Source of the DNA: Thiomargarita sp.
Lineage (GTDB): Bacteria > Pseudomonadota > Gammaproteobacteria > Beggiatoales > Beggiatoaceae
NCBI GenBank assembly: GCA_020718845.1
Contig: DYRG01000012.1
Location: 23,070 to 65,265, forward strand
Reading direction: 5' to 3'
Length of the DNA stretch: 42,196 bases
The notes beneath the pieces were generated by a model, which saw only the letters and a list, made by a program, of their open reading frames with translations, searched no databases and was not told the origin of the DNA. The position numbers and the translations under genes were made by a program. This document shows, piece after piece, positions 1-7,806 of this stretch. Positions within the stretch are counted from its first letter, which is position 1. The number at the start of each line of letters is the position of its first letter.

Positions 1-1356
1 GGCGGTGAATTCATTTTACGCATCGAAGATACTGATTTAGAACGTTCTACCCAAGAATCAGTGCAGGCAATTATCGACGGTATGAAATGGTTGAATTTGA
101 ATCATGATAATGAAATCCTCTATTTTCAAACTCAACGGTTTCCTCGTTATAAAGAAGTATTACAACAACTTTTAGATGAAGGCAAAGCCTATTATTGCTA
201 TTGCTCAAAAGAACGCTTAGAAACTTTGCGTGAAGAACAAAAAGAAAATAAACAAAAACCTCGTTATGATGGACATTGTCGACATTTAAAGAATCCGCCC
301 GAAGGTATAAAACCCGTTATTCGTTTCAAAAATCCAGAAGACGGCGCAGTCGTATTTGAGGATTTAATTAAAGGAATGATCTCATTTCAAAATCAAGAAC
401 TAGATGATTTGATTATTGCTCGATCTGATGGTTCTCCGACTTATAATTTCACGGTGGTTGTTGATGATTATGATATGCAAATTACGCACGTTATTCGTGG
501 TGATGATCATGTTAATAATACGCCTAGACAAATCAATATCTTAAAAGCCTTAAATGCAAATTTGCCTTTATATGCACACGTCCCCATGATTTTGGGTTCT
601 GATGGGCAACGACTTTCTAAAAGACACGGGGCAGTTAGTGTATTGCAATATCAAGAAGACGGTTATTTGCCAGAAGCCTTATTAAATTATTTGGTGAGAT
701 TGGGTTGGTCACATGGCGATCAAGAAATCTTTTCAATTGAAGAAATGATTAAAGATTTTGATTTTGCCCATGTGAGCAAATCGGCGGCAGCGTTTAATCC
801 AGACAAATTAAACTGGCTCAATCAACATTATATGAAAACGGGCGATCCAGAACGGATGGCGGGTATTTTAAAAGAACATTTGAAAGCCTTAAATATCCCA
901 GTTGAAACATTGCCGAAACGGATGGCGGGTATTTTAAAAGAACATTTGAAAGCCTTAAATATCCCAGTTGAAACATTGCCGATTGATTTATTTAATGCTC
1001 AAAAAGAACGGGCGAAGACTTTTAAAGAAATGGCGGATCAAAGTTGTTTCTTTTACGGATCAATAGATTACAACGAAGCAGCAATGAAACATTTGAAACC
1101 TGAAGCGAAAGCCCCGTTAAAAGAATTAAAAGAAATGTTTGAAAAACTTGAAGATTGGGAAGTTGAAAAGTTGCATCAGATTATTCAAGAAGTTTCTGAG
1201 AAATTAGAACTCAAAATGGGTAAGGTTGCGCAACCTTTAAGAGTTGCAATTACGGGAGGAACTTCCTCACCATCAATTGATATTACGTTGAAATTGATCG
1301 GCAAAGAAAAAGTCTTACAACGTTTAGAACAAGCATTAACAAAGATCGGTGTATGA
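1..1356 (+). CDS. gltX: Glutamate--tRNA ligase (5'-truncated by window edge)
   Basis: Charges tRNA-Glu with glutamate in the cytoplasm; class I aminoacyl-tRNA synthetase. The reading frame is open from base 1 ([16 protein letters not shown], a GltX N-terminal signature), so the true start and the HIGH motif lie upstream of the window, probably some 35-40 residues away. The KMSKS equivalent is visible as KRLSKRH-type text (QRLSKRHG, near base 605-635), followed by the helical anticodon-binding region. A 22-residue segment beginning [11 protein letters not shown] is present twice in direct tandem because of an exact 66-bp duplication at 851-982; family members normally have one copy. The rest of the protein stays in frame to the end, so it is probably translated. 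The stop overlaps the next ATG (ATGA). Identity is certain; whether the duplicated form is active is not. Confidence 0.97.
   Translation, partial: GGEFILRIEDTDLERSTQESVQAIIDGMKWLNLNHDNEILYFQTQRFPRYKEVLQQLLDEGKAYYCYCSKERLETLREEQKENKQKPRYDGHCRHLKNPPEGIKPVIRFKNPEDGAVVFEDLIKGMISFQNQELDDLIIARSDGSPTYNFTVVVDDYDMQITHVIRGDDHVNNTPRQINILKALNANLPLYAHVPMILGSDGQRLSKRHGAVSVLQYQEDGYLPEALLNYLVRLGWSHGDQEIFSIEEMIKDFDFAHVSKSAAAFNPDKLNWLNQHYMKTGDPERMAGILKEHLKALNIPVETLPKRMAGILKEHLKALNIPVETLPIDLFNAQKERAKTFKEMADQSCFFYGSIDYNEAAMKHLKPEAKAPLKELKEMFEKLEDWEVEKLHQIIQEVSEKLELKMGKVAQPLRVAITGGTSSPSIDITLKLIGKEKVLQRLEQALTKIGV
851..982 (+). repeat. Perfect 66-bp tandem duplication inside gltX
   Basis: Bases 851-916 and 917-982 are identical by eye over all 66 positions. 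The flanking base differs at each side (850 g versus 916 a; 917 a versus 983 t). The unit is a multiple of three, so it adds 22 residues without a frameshift. Absence of any substitution means a very recent duplication or an assembly artefact. Confidence 0.95.
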
Positions 1357-1604
1357 AAATCAAAAAAGTCGGCGTGCGTTTAGAAATGCAAAACGGTAAA
1401 GTTTTAGAAGGCGTGGTTTTAATACCAGAAACGCAAAGTTTTGTTGAATTTATCAATCAACCGCATCCTTTTATTACCTTAATCGAAAGAAAACAAAGTC
1501 AGCGAATGTTAAATAAGCATTATATTTTACAGATCACTAAAATGGACGTTGATATTGTTGGTGAGAAAAATTTAGAGCAACTATTTGCTGAGAGTATCCA
1601 ATAA
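1353..1604 (+). CDS. Small conserved hypothetical protein (possibly DUF6812-like)
   Basis: 83 residues, predicted soluble, no signal peptide or membrane segment. The text [18 protein letters not shown], then a hydrophobic [16 protein letters not shown] and a final beta-rich half ([14 protein letters not shown]), suggests a small beta-barrel. I recall a similar pattern (charged strand, G-x-x-x-L-P, then F-L-N) from the DUF6812 family, but could not check it. The ATG overlaps the gltX stop (ATGA), and its TAA overlaps the gyrA ATG (TAATG), so it is translationally coupled on both sides and is very probably a real gene. No function can be assigned. Confidence 0.8.
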   Translation: MKIKKVGVRLEMQNGKVLEGVVLIPETQSFVEFINQPHPFITLIERKQSQRMLNKHYILQITKMDVDIVGEKNLEQLFAESIQ

Positions 1605-4204
1605 TGTTAGCCAAAGAAACCGTTCCCGTTAATATAGAAGATGAAATGCGCCAGTCCTATTTGGACTATGCAATGAGTGTAATTGTGGGGAGAGCATTAC
1701 CTGATGTGCGAGATGGTTTGAAACCTGTGCATCGACGCGCTTTATTTGCAATGCACGAATTAAACAACGATTGGAACAAACCTTATAAGAAATCCGCGAG
1801 AATTGTCGGTGATGTCATCGGTAAATATCATCCACACGGCGATTCGGCGGTGTATGACACAATCGTCCGCATGGCACAACCGTTTTCGTTGCGTTATATG
1901 TTGGTGGATGGGCAAGGAAACTTTGGAAGTATCGACGGCGACGCGCCCGCTGCGATGCGTTATACCGAAATTCGGATGTCGAGATTGGCGCACGAATTGT
2001 TGGCTGATCTTGAAAAGGAAACTGTTGATTTTACAGACAATTATGATGGTTCAGAAAAAGAACCCGTCATTATGCCGACTCGCGTTCCCAATTTATTGAT
2101 CAACGGTTCGAGCGGAATTGCGGTCGGAATGGCGACCAATATTCCTCCACATAATTTGCGGGAAATTATCAATGCGTGTTTGGCGTTGACAGACGATCCC
2201 GATTGTGAAATTTACGATTTAATGAAACACGTTCCCGGACCAGATTTTCCGACGGCGGGGATTGTGAACGGCACGCGAGGGATTCGAGAAGCCTACGCCA
2301 CTGGACGCGGTCGAGTCGTGATGCGGGCGCGTTACGAAATTGAAACTTACGATAACGGAAAGCAAGCAATTATCGTCACTGAATTGCCTTATCAGGTTAA
2401 TAAAGCCCGTTTGGTGGAAAAAATCGCCGAACTGGTCAAAGAAAAGAAAATTGACGGAATTACTGAATTACGCGACGAGTCCGATAAAGACGGAATGCGG
2501 ATGTTTATTGGATTGCGACGCGGTGAAAATGCCGAAGTGGTGCTCAATAATTTATATTCGCAAACGCCGATGCAAAATACCTTTAGTATCAATATGGTAT
2601 GTTTGATCGATGGGCAACCGCGTTTATTGAATTTGAAACAAATGCTCGATGCGTTTTTAAGACATCGCAGAGAAGTGGTGACTCGTAGAACCTTGTTTGA
2701 ATTGAGAAAAGCGCGTTCACGGGCGCATTTATTAGAAGGTTTAACGGTTGCGCTGGCAAATATCGACGAGATGATTACTTTAATCAAAGCCGCGCCCACG
2801 CCTGCCGAAGCAAAAATTTCTTTATTATCAAAGCCTTGGAAAGCAGATTTAATTCAAGAATTATTATCTCGCCATGCCAAACCCGAAGATGCGCGTCCCG
2901 CAGATTTACCGTTAAATGTTGGATTAAACGATGATTTTTATCAACTTTCTGAAGAACAAGCCCAAGCGATCTTAGAATTACGTTTGCATCGTTTGACGGG
3001 TTTAGAAAAAGATAAAATCTTCAATGAATACCAAGACTTATTACAAAAAATCGTTGAATTATTGCGAATTTTACGCGATGCGGATCGATTAATGGAAGTC
3101 ATTCGTGAAGAATTAGTCGCAATTCGTGAACAATATCAAGATGATAGACGCACCGAGATTCGTCAAGATAGCCAAGACCTCAACATGGAAGACCTTATCG
3201 ATCAAGAAGATATGGTCGTCACCTTGTCGCATACGGGTTACGCAAAAGCCCAGCCGTTGACGGAATATCGAGCGCAACGTCGTGGTGGAAAAGGCAAAAT
3301 CGCAACCCAAATTAAAGATGAAGATTTCATCGATAAATTGTTAATTGCGAATAGTCACGATACGATTTTGTGCTTTAGTAGTCGAGGCAAAGTTTATTGG
3401 TTAAAGGTATATGAACTGCCGCAAGCTGGGCGGACAGCGCGTGGAAAACCTATCAATAATTTGCTCCCGCTAGAAACCGATGAACGTATTACTGCAATTC
3501 TTCCCGTAAGTGAATATTCTGAAGATAAATTTATTTTCATGGCAACTTTGCGTGGAACAGTCAAAAAGACCTCATTAATCGAATTTTCGCGTCGACGCAC
3601 GAATGGGATTATTGCCCTCGATTTAGCCGAAAATGACCAGTTAATTGGTGTGGCTTTAACCGACGGCGACCGCGAAGTTTTATTATTTAGCAGCGACGGC
3701 AAAGCGATGCGTTTCCACGAAAATCAAGTTCGAGCAATGGGTCGAACTGCACGCGGCGTTCGTGGTATAGATTTGAATGATAACAGTCACTTAGTATCAT
3801 TGATCATCGCTGAACCCGACGGCACAATTTTAACCGCCACCGTCAACGGTTTTGGCAAACGCACCCCGATTGACGATTATCCTTTGAAAGTCCATCGCGG
3901 CGGACAAGGCGTAATTACCATCAAAACAACCGACCGCAACGGCGATGTTATCGGCGCAGTTCAAGTCAAAGACGACAATGATGTGATGTTAATCAGTAAC
4001 TTAGGAACATTAGTGCGCACGCCCGTTAAAGGCATTTCAGTCGTCGGTAGAAATACCCAAGGCGTTAATTTAATTCGTTTGAGCGGCGAAGAAAAATTAG
4101 TCGGTTTAGAACGCATTGAAGATATCGACGAACCCGATCTTCAAATCTCCGAAGAAACCCCAGTTGCTCCGATCTCAGAGGAAGAAAATAATGAAAACAC
4201 TTGA
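1604..4204 (+). CDS. gyrA: DNA gyrase subunit A
   Basis: Breakage-reunion subunit of gyrase, which introduces negative supercoils with GyrB. 866 residues, full length. The N-terminal region holds the winged-helix and tower domains; the active-site tyrosine is Tyr120 in AAMRYTE. The quinolone-resistance region reads [11 protein letters not shown] with Ser81 and Asp85, the wild-type (sensitive) residues at E. coli positions 83 and 87. The C-terminal beta-pinwheel carries the GyrA box QRRGGKG at residues 558-564, which separates it from the topoisomerase IV subunit ParC. The last about 30 residues are acidic, as in gamma GyrA. It starts inside the stop of the preceding small gene, and its last 14 bases overlap the start of ribH. 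Its codons are somewhat more GC-rich than those of the accessory genes further on. Confidence 0.99.
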   Translation: MLAKETVPVNIEDEMRQSYLDYAMSVIVGRALPDVRDGLKPVHRRALFAMHELNNDWNKPYKKSARIVGDVIGKYHPHGDSAVYDTIVRMAQPFSLRYMLVDGQGNFGSIDGDAPAAMRYTEIRMSRLAHELLADLEKETVDFTDNYDGSEKEPVIMPTRVPNLLINGSSGIAVGMATNIPPHNLREIINACLALTDDPDCEIYDLMKHVPGPDFPTAGIVNGTRGIREAYATGRGRVVMRARYEIETYDNGKQAIIVTELPYQVNKARLVEKIAELVKEKKIDGITELRDESDKDGMRMFIGLRRGENAEVVLNNLYSQTPMQNTFSINMVCLIDGQPRLLNLKQMLDAFLRHRREVVTRRTLFELRKARSRAHLLEGLTVALANIDEMITLIKAAPTPAEAKISLLSKPWKADLIQELLSRHAKPEDARPADLPLNVGLNDDFYQLSEEQAQAILELRLHRLTGLEKDKIFNEYQDLLQKIVELLRILRDADRLMEVIREELVAIREQYQDDRRTEIRQDSQDLNMEDLIDQEDMVVTLSHTGYAKAQPLTEYRAQRRGGKGKIATQIKDEDFIDKLLIANSHDTILCFSSRGKVYWLKVYELPQAGRTARGKPINNLLPLETDERITAILPVSEYSEDKFIFMATLRGTVKKTSLIEFSRRRTNGIIALDLAENDQLIGVALTDGDREVLLFSSDGKAMRFHENQVRAMGRTARGVRGIDLNDNSHLVSLIIAEPDGTILTATVNGFGKRTPIDDYPLKVHRGGQGVITIKTTDRNGDVIGAVQVKDDNDVMLISNLGTLVRTPVKGISVVGRNTQGVNLIRLSGEEKLVGLERIEDIDEPDLQISEETPVAPISEEENNENT

Positions 4205-4670
4205 AGGTAATTTGTTACCCCCAACTGCTAATTCTCATTACGGAATTATTGCGGGTAAATTTAATAGTTTTGTGGTAGAAAGTTTGGTTTCTGGTGCAAT
4301 CGGCGCGTTAAAACAACACGGGGTTTCTGAAGATCAAATCACGGTTGTATATGTACCTGGGGCATTTGAAATTCCCCTTGCAACCCAACAATTAGCCGAA
4401 ACTAAAAAGTTTAATGCTTTGATTGCATTAGGGGCAGTGATTAGAGGAAGTACCCCGCATTTTGATTATGTGGCGGGCGAATGTACTAAAGGCATTTCAA
4501 ATCTGAGTTTGAAATATCAATTACCGATTGCATTTGGTGTGTTGACGGTCGACAGCATCGAGCAAGCCATTGAAAGATCAGGCACAAAAGCGGGAAATAA
4601 AGGCGCAGAAGCTGCTTTAACTGCATTAGAAATGGCAAACTTATTAACTCAAATTGACGCATTGTCATGA
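4191..4670 (+). CDS. ribH: 6,7-dimethyl-8-ribityllumazine synthase
   Basis: Penultimate step of riboflavin synthesis: condenses 5-amino-6-ribitylaminouracil with 3,4-dihydroxy-2-butanone 4-phosphate; forms large capsid-like oligomers. 159 residues, the normal length. Visible motifs are [10 protein letters not shown] (residues 55-64), [17 protein letters not shown] (81-97, with the proton-accepting His90) and [11 protein letters not shown] (128-138, with the phosphate-binding Arg129). The frame is open 25 codons further upstream into gyrA, but ATG at 4191 gives the family's normal N-terminus and has a purine-rich ribosome-binding site (AGAGGAAG) about seven bases ahead. It overlaps gyrA by 14 bases and nusB by 4, matching the common ribH-nusB pairing. 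Confidence 0.98.
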   Translation: MKTLEGNLLPPTANSHYGIIAGKFNSFVVESLVSGAIGALKQHGVSEDQITVVYVPGAFEIPLATQQLAETKKFNALIALGAVIRGSTPHFDYVAGECTKGISNLSLKYQLPIAFGVLTVDSIEQAIERSGTKAGNKGAEAALTALEMANLLTQIDALS

Positions 4671-5134
4671 GTGATACCGTTGCTCAAAAACCCAAAAAGA
4701 AAGTGAATGCCCGTTCTTTAGCGCGAGAAAGAACTTTGCAAGCCCTTTATCAATGGCAAAATACAGGTCAAGATATTCGTGTTATCGAGGGACAATTCTT
4801 AGAAATTGAAATCGATTCAGAACACAAACCCTTGCGAGAAGGCGTGGATTTAGAGTATTTCAAAATGCTCTTACATGGCATTCCACAAGAAATCACTGAA
4901 TTAGATCAATTAATTAAACCGTTCTTAGATCGTCCTTTAGAACAAGTTGATTTAATTGAAAAAATTGCCTTATGGATTGGTTGTTATGAGTTGAAATGCT
5001 GCCCAACTTTACCTTATCGAGTGGCAATTAATGAATCGGTTGAACTCGCCAAATCTTTTGGTGCAGACAAAAGTTATCAATATGTAAATGGCGTTCTCGA
5101 TAAAGTTTATCGTGCATTGCCAAATCGGATTTAA
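4667..5134 (+). CDS. nusB: Transcription antitermination factor NusB
   Basis: RNA-binding all-helical protein that joins NusE (ribosomal protein S10) on boxA RNA in rRNA antitermination complexes. 155 residues. The arginine-rich N-terminal helix [16 protein letters not shown] (residues 16-31) is the family signature. The C-terminal half ([16 protein letters not shown], then [16 protein letters not shown] and the closing [10 protein letters not shown]) matches NusB throughout. A lysine-rich N-terminal tail (PKKKV) precedes the domain. Its ATG overlaps the ribH stop as ATGA, so it is co-translated with ribH. It ends the first transcription unit in the window; no clear intrinsic terminator was seen directly after it, although the inverted repeat downstream might serve. 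Confidence 0.97.
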   Translation: MSDTVAQKPKKKVNARSLARERTLQALYQWQNTGQDIRVIEGQFLEIEIDSEHKPLREGVDLEYFKMLLHGIPQEITELDQLIKPFLDRPLEQVDLIEKIALWIGCYELKCCPTLPYRVAINESVELAKSFGADKSYQYVNGVLDKVYRALPNRI

Positions 5135-5163
5135 ACTTTAGAACAACTCAGAGTGCAAGATAT

Positions 5164-5304
5164 TTAACCTGAGTTCGGGACAAATAAGTTACAAGTTTGG
5201 AATTCGCGTTTAAATCGAATTTTCAGAAATTTATCGATTTTTGAGATAAAAATAGATTTTAACCCATTTATTTTTCTCATTTGATTATCCCGAACTCGGG
5301 TTAA
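5164..5304. repeat. MITE-like inverted repeat pair in the nusB-tpiA gap
   Basis: Arms at 5164-5180 (ttaacctgagttcggga) and 5288-5304 (its reverse complement) pair over 17 bases with one mismatch. Inside each arm a further caaat-aag/caaat-gag match follows after a 4-base offset on one side, so terminal similarity extends further. The 107-base AT-rich interior has no ORF of note. This is the look of a miniature inverted-repeat element or an IS remnant. No convincing target-site duplication is visible, so mobility is inference. A simple long-loop hairpin is the alternative. Confidence 0.5.
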
Positions 5305-5323
5305 TGAATAAATCCGTATTCGC

Positions 5324-5352
5324 TTGCGAAAATGGGTAGTTACGCTTAAAAT
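5324..5352 (+). promoter_or_regulatory. Sigma70-type promoter for tpiA
   Basis: TTGCGA at 5324-5329, a 17-base spacer and TAAAAT at 5347-5352. Transcription would start near 5359, about 32 bases before the tpiA ATG, leaving room for the AGGAG ribosome-binding site. It lies just beyond the right arm of the inverted repeat. Confidence 0.7.
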
Positions 5353-5390
5353 ATGATGTTTTTTAGAATTTAACGACAGGAGAGCGTGCG

Positions 5391-6140
5391 ATGCGTCAAA
5401 AATTAGTTGCCGGAAACTGGAAAATGAATGGTTCTGCTGCCAGCATTCAAACTTTGCTCGATGGCATTCAAGCGGGTTTGGCATCCGTTAAAAATGCCGA
5501 AGTAGTGGTGTGTCCGCCGTTTGTGTATTTGGCGCAGGTCGCTCAAGCGTTGGCGGGAACGTCGATGGCTTGGGGCGCGCAAAACCTTTCAAAAGAAGCA
5601 CTTGGCGCATTTACTGGCGAAATCGCTGCTCAAATGCTCAATGATTTTCAGTGCAAATATGTGATTATCGGTCATTCCGAACGTCGTTCATTTTACGGCG
5701 AAACTGACCAAATCGTCGCCGAAAAATACGCAACCGCCCTTAAACATGGTTTAAAACCGATTTTATGCGTCGGCGAATTGCTTTCCGAACGCGAAGCCGA
5801 TCAAACCGAAGCGGTGATCGCTCGTCAATTGGATGCGGTGATTGCTTTAAACGGAATTGATGCGTTAAATCAAGGGGTTATCGCTTACGAACCCGTGTGG
5901 GCAATCGGAACGGGCAAAACCGCTTCTCCCGAACAAGCCCAAGCCGTTCATGCGTTTATTCGTTCACGGATTGCCGCGCAAGCCCCTGATCTTGCTCAAA
6001 AACTTCAAATTCTTTACGGTGGCAGCATGAAGCCCGATAACGCCGCTGAATTAATGGCAATGCCTGACATCGATGGCGGTTTAATCGGCGGAGCTGCGTT
6101 GAAAGCTGCTGATTTTCTTGCGATTTGTCAAGCCGCTTAA
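5391..6140 (+). CDS. tpiA: Triosephosphate isomerase
   Basis: Interconverts dihydroxyacetone phosphate and glyceraldehyde 3-phosphate in glycolysis and gluconeogenesis. 249 residues, a full TIM barrel. Catalytic residues are all present: Asn9 and Lys11 in GNWKMNG, His95 in IIGHSERR, and Glu167 in AYEPVWAIGTGK with the mobile loop 6 just after it. The phosphate-binding ILYGGSMKPDN and the closing DGGLIGGAAL are also intact. The start has a strong AGGAGAG ribosome-binding site. It is followed after 32 bases by secG, the usual gammaproteobacterial tpiA-secG-tRNA-Leu order. Codons are more GC-rich than the window average, as expected for a highly expressed gene. Confidence 0.99.
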   Translation: MRQKLVAGNWKMNGSAASIQTLLDGIQAGLASVKNAEVVVCPPFVYLAQVAQALAGTSMAWGAQNLSKEALGAFTGEIAAQMLNDFQCKYVIIGHSERRSFYGETDQIVAEKYATALKHGLKPILCVGELLSEREADQTEAVIARQLDAVIALNGIDALNQGVIAYEPVWAIGTGKTASPEQAQAVHAFIRSRIAAQAPDLAQKLQILYGGSMKPDNAAELMAMPDIDGGLIGGAALKAADFLAICQAA

Positions 6141-6172
6141 CTTTTTAATTTTTTGGAACATCTAATAATTTT

Positions 6173-6802
6173 ATGAATGATTTTTTTCATGTAATTCATG
6201 TGTTAACCGCGCTCGGACTGATCGGGTTGGTTTTGCTGCAACACGGCAAAGGCGCAGACGCGGGCGCAGCTTTTGGAAGTGGCGCATCGTCAACCGTCTT
6301 CGGCAGTCGCGGATCGAGTTCGTTTTTATCTCGTGCGACCGCCATTTTAGCCACCACTTTTTTCTGTACCAGCTTGGTTTTGGCTTATTTCAGCTCACAA
6401 CAAGGCAACAAACCCGTAACTAGCGTGGTTTCTGAACCTAAAAAATCCGAATCCTCCGATTTACCAACCCTCGGCAATCAACCCGCCGAAACCCCAAAAG
6501 TTGATATTCAAACTCAACCTGTTCAACCACCTGTTGCGCCAATTTCTCAATCTCCTGCGCCCGAAGTGAACATTGAACAAAATCAACCCGTTCAACCACC
6601 TGTTGCGCCCGTTTCTCAATCTCCTGCGCCTGAAGTGAACATTGAACAAAATCAACCCGTTCAACCACCTGTTGCGCCCGTTTCTCAATCTCCTGCGCCC
6701 GAAGTGAACATTGAACAAAATCAACCTGTTGCACCGCCAATGGTTCAACAAATGCCGCAACAACCACAAATGCCTGCGCAAGGTATTCCATCGATGCAAT
6801 AA
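6173..6802 (+). CDS. secG: Protein translocase subunit SecG with a long repeat-bearing C-terminal tail
   Basis: Auxiliary subunit of the SecYEG inner-membrane channel. Residues 1-75 are typical SecG: membrane helix 1 (about 5-22), the cytoplasmic [20 protein letters not shown] loop (26-45) that is the family signature, and membrane helix 2 (about 54-73). Family members usually total about 80-130 residues; this one has 209. The extra C-terminal part is Pro/Gln-rich and holds three nearly identical 23-residue repeats ([21 protein letters not shown] type, residues 115-183) plus a fading fourth copy. With the usual SecG topology (both termini periplasmic) this tail would be periplasmic; its role is unknown. 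The start lacks a strong ribosome-binding site. The SecG identity is secure. Confidence 0.95.
   Translation: MNDFFHVIHVLTALGLIGLVLLQHGKGADAGAAFGSGASSTVFGSRGSSSFLSRATAILATTFFCTSLVLAYFSSQQGNKPVTSVVSEPKKSESSDLPTLGNQPAETPKVDIQTQPVQPPVAPISQSPAPEVNIEQNQPVQPPVAPVSQSPAPEVNIEQNQPVQPPVAPVSQSPAPEVNIEQNQPVAPPMVQQMPQQPQMPAQGIPSMQ
6515..6721 (+). repeat. Three tandem 69-bp repeats in the secG tail
   Basis: Copies at 6515-6583, 6584-6652 and 6653-6721, differing by only a few mostly silent bases, and a partial copy from 6722. They are in frame (23 codons), directly adjacent with no spacers, and coding, so they are not a CRISPR array. Near-identity suggests recent expansion by slippage or recombination. Confidence 0.95.
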
Positions 6803-6814
6803 TTGCGGTATAAT
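6786..6814 (+). promoter_or_regulatory. Putative promoter for tRNA-Leu
   Basis: A perfect TATAAT lies at 6809-6814, just after the secG stop and 12 bases before the tRNA. The best -35 at 17-base spacing is the weak TTCCAT (6786-6791) inside the end of secG. The -10 is convincing, the -35 is not. Confidence 0.5.
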
Positions 6815-6825
6815 GCTCTTTCTTT

Positions 6826-6907
6826 GCCGACGTGGTGGAATTGGTAGACACGCTACCTTGAGGTGGTAGTGGCAATAGCTGTGCTGGTTCGAGTCCAGTC
6901 GTCGGTA
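6826..6907 (+). tRNA. tRNA-Leu (anticodon GAG)
   Basis: Full cloverleaf by eye. The acceptor stem GCCGACG pairs with CGTCGGT (6900-6906, one G-T pair); the D-arm contains TGGTAGAC. The anticodon stem-loop is CTACC-TTGAGGT-GGTAG with GAG as anticodon. A short class II variable arm (GGC/GCT) follows, and the T-arm loop is TTCGAGT. It closely resembles E. coli tRNA-Leu2, which also follows secG. The 3' end after the discriminator A (6907) reads CAA, so the CCA tail is apparently not encoded and would need the CCA-adding enzyme. Confidence 0.96.
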
Positions 6908-6960
6908 CAATTTTACAAAATCCTTCCTAAATAAAATCTCCTTTTAATTCAATAAGTTAC

Positions 6961-6988
6961 TCCCCTAGTTTTTTAATAGGGGATTTTA
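6961..6988 (+). terminator. Intrinsic terminator after tRNA-Leu
   Basis: A perfect 7-bp stem (tccccta at 6961-6967 with tagggga at 6977-6983) with a 9-base loop, followed by TTTTA. It should end the tRNA-Leu (and secG) transcript ahead of the rpsU promoter. Confidence 0.75.
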
Positions 6989-7011
6989 TGCGTTTGTTTT
7001 TCAACTAAAGA

Positions 7012-7040
7012 TTGCTTGAATAAAAGGAGCGCGCTAAAAT
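7012..7040 (+). promoter_or_regulatory. Promoter for rpsU-yqeY
   Basis: TTGCTT at 7012-7017, a 17-base spacer and TAAAAT at 7035-7040. The predicted start near 7047 gives a leader of about 36 bases containing the GAGGAAA ribosome-binding site of rpsU. Confidence 0.6.
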
Positions 7041-7082
7041 AGTCGATTATTCCATTTTTAACTTTCGAGGAAACTTAACCAG

Positions 7083-7298
7083 ATGCCAAATGTTCGTATT
7101 CGTGAAAATGAATCTTTTGAAGTCGCCATGCGCCGTTTTAAACGTTCTTGTGAAAAAGCCGGCACATTAGCCGACGTTCACCGCCGTGAACACTACGAAA
7201 AACCTACCGAAGTCCGCAAGCGCAAAGCCGCTGCCGCCGTCAAACGCCACCTCAAACGCATTTCACGCGATTCCTTACGCCGTGAGCGCTTATACTAA
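7083..7298 (+). CDS. rpsU: 30S ribosomal protein bS21
   Basis: Small-subunit protein near the anti-Shine-Dalgarno region of 16S rRNA, needed for initiation. 71 residues, the standard length, extremely basic. The signature [20 protein letters not shown] is at residues 4-23, followed by [14 protein letters not shown] and the Arg-rich C-terminus ending RRERLY. It is preceded by GAGGAAA at a suitable distance. The codon mix is GC-rich and strongly biased, as for a highly expressed ribosomal protein. yqeY begins two bases after its stop. In many gammaproteobacteria dnaG and rpoD follow; here they do not. Confidence 0.99.
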   Translation: MPNVRIRENESFEVAMRRFKRSCEKAGTLADVHRREHYEKPTEVRKRKAAAAVKRHLKRISRDSLRRERLY

Positions 7299-7300
7299 AA

Positions 7301-7744
7301 ATGAGCCTCAAAACTCAACTCAATGATGATATGAAAACCGCCATGAAAGCGGGTGAAAAACCCCGTTTGGCGGTGATTCGCTTGGCATTGGCGGCGATCA
7401 AACAACGCGAAGTCGACGAACGCATCGTCCTTGATGATGCCCAAATCCTCGCCGTTCTCGACAAAATGATCAAACAACGCCGCGATTCCGTCCAACAATA
7501 TCAAGCTGGCAATCGTCAAGATTTAGCAGATCAAGAAACCTTTGAAATCAATACGTTACAAACTTACTTGCCTCAACCCTTAACCAACGATGAAATCAAT
7601 GCACTTATTTCTGAAGCCATTACAACTTCGGGTGCAACTTCCTCTCGTGATATGGGTAAAATCATGACATTGTTGAAACCTCAATTACAAGGTCGCGCCG
7701 ATATGACCGCTGTGAGCAACTTAGTTAAACAACAATTTAACTAA
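7301..7744 (+). CDS. yqeY: YqeY/GatB-like domain protein
   Basis: 147 residues, all-helical. The sequence LNDDMKTAMKAGEKPRLAVIRLALAAIK followed by RRDSVQQYQAGNRQDLADQE and the C-terminal LQTYLPQPL and SRDMGKIMTLLKPQLQGRADM blocks are characteristic of YqeY. This family shares a tRNA-binding-like tail domain with GatB and is thought, without firm proof, to help tRNA-dependent amidation or related reactions. It starts two bases after rpsU and shares its promoter; the rpsU-yqeY pairing is common. An intrinsic terminator follows directly, so the operon ends here without dnaG or rpoD. Confidence 0.95.
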   Translation: MSLKTQLNDDMKTAMKAGEKPRLAVIRLALAAIKQREVDERIVLDDAQILAVLDKMIKQRRDSVQQYQAGNRQDLADQETFEINTLQTYLPQPLTNDEINALISEAITTSGATSSRDMGKIMTLLKPQLQGRADMTAVSNLVKQQFN

Positions 7745-7752
7745 TCAACGCC

Positions 7753-7790
7753 GCCAGAGTTATCTCTTGCTCTGGCTTTTTCTCTCTTTT
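7753..7790 (+). terminator. Intrinsic terminator after yqeY
   Basis: A perfect 7-bp GC-rich stem, gccagag (7753-7759) with ctctggc (7770-7776), a 10-base loop, then a T-rich tail (tttttctctctttt). A textbook rho-independent terminator. Confidence 0.9.
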
Positions 7791-7806
7791 TGCGTATGAA
7801 AATAAC

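Noticed and set aside
2392-2799. 135-residue antisense ORF in gyrA
   Set aside because: A shadow of the gyrA frame; composition and lack of start signals give no support.
6515-6721. Regularly spaced repeats resembling a CRISPR array
   Set aside because: The units are directly adjacent, in frame and coding within secG; there are no unique spacers and no cas genes.
6438-6910. Two long antisense ORFs opposite the secG tail, with repeat-like translated text
   Set aside because: Their repeats are just the reverse reading of the in-frame secG repeats and they run across the tRNA; no ribosome-binding sites or family resemblance.
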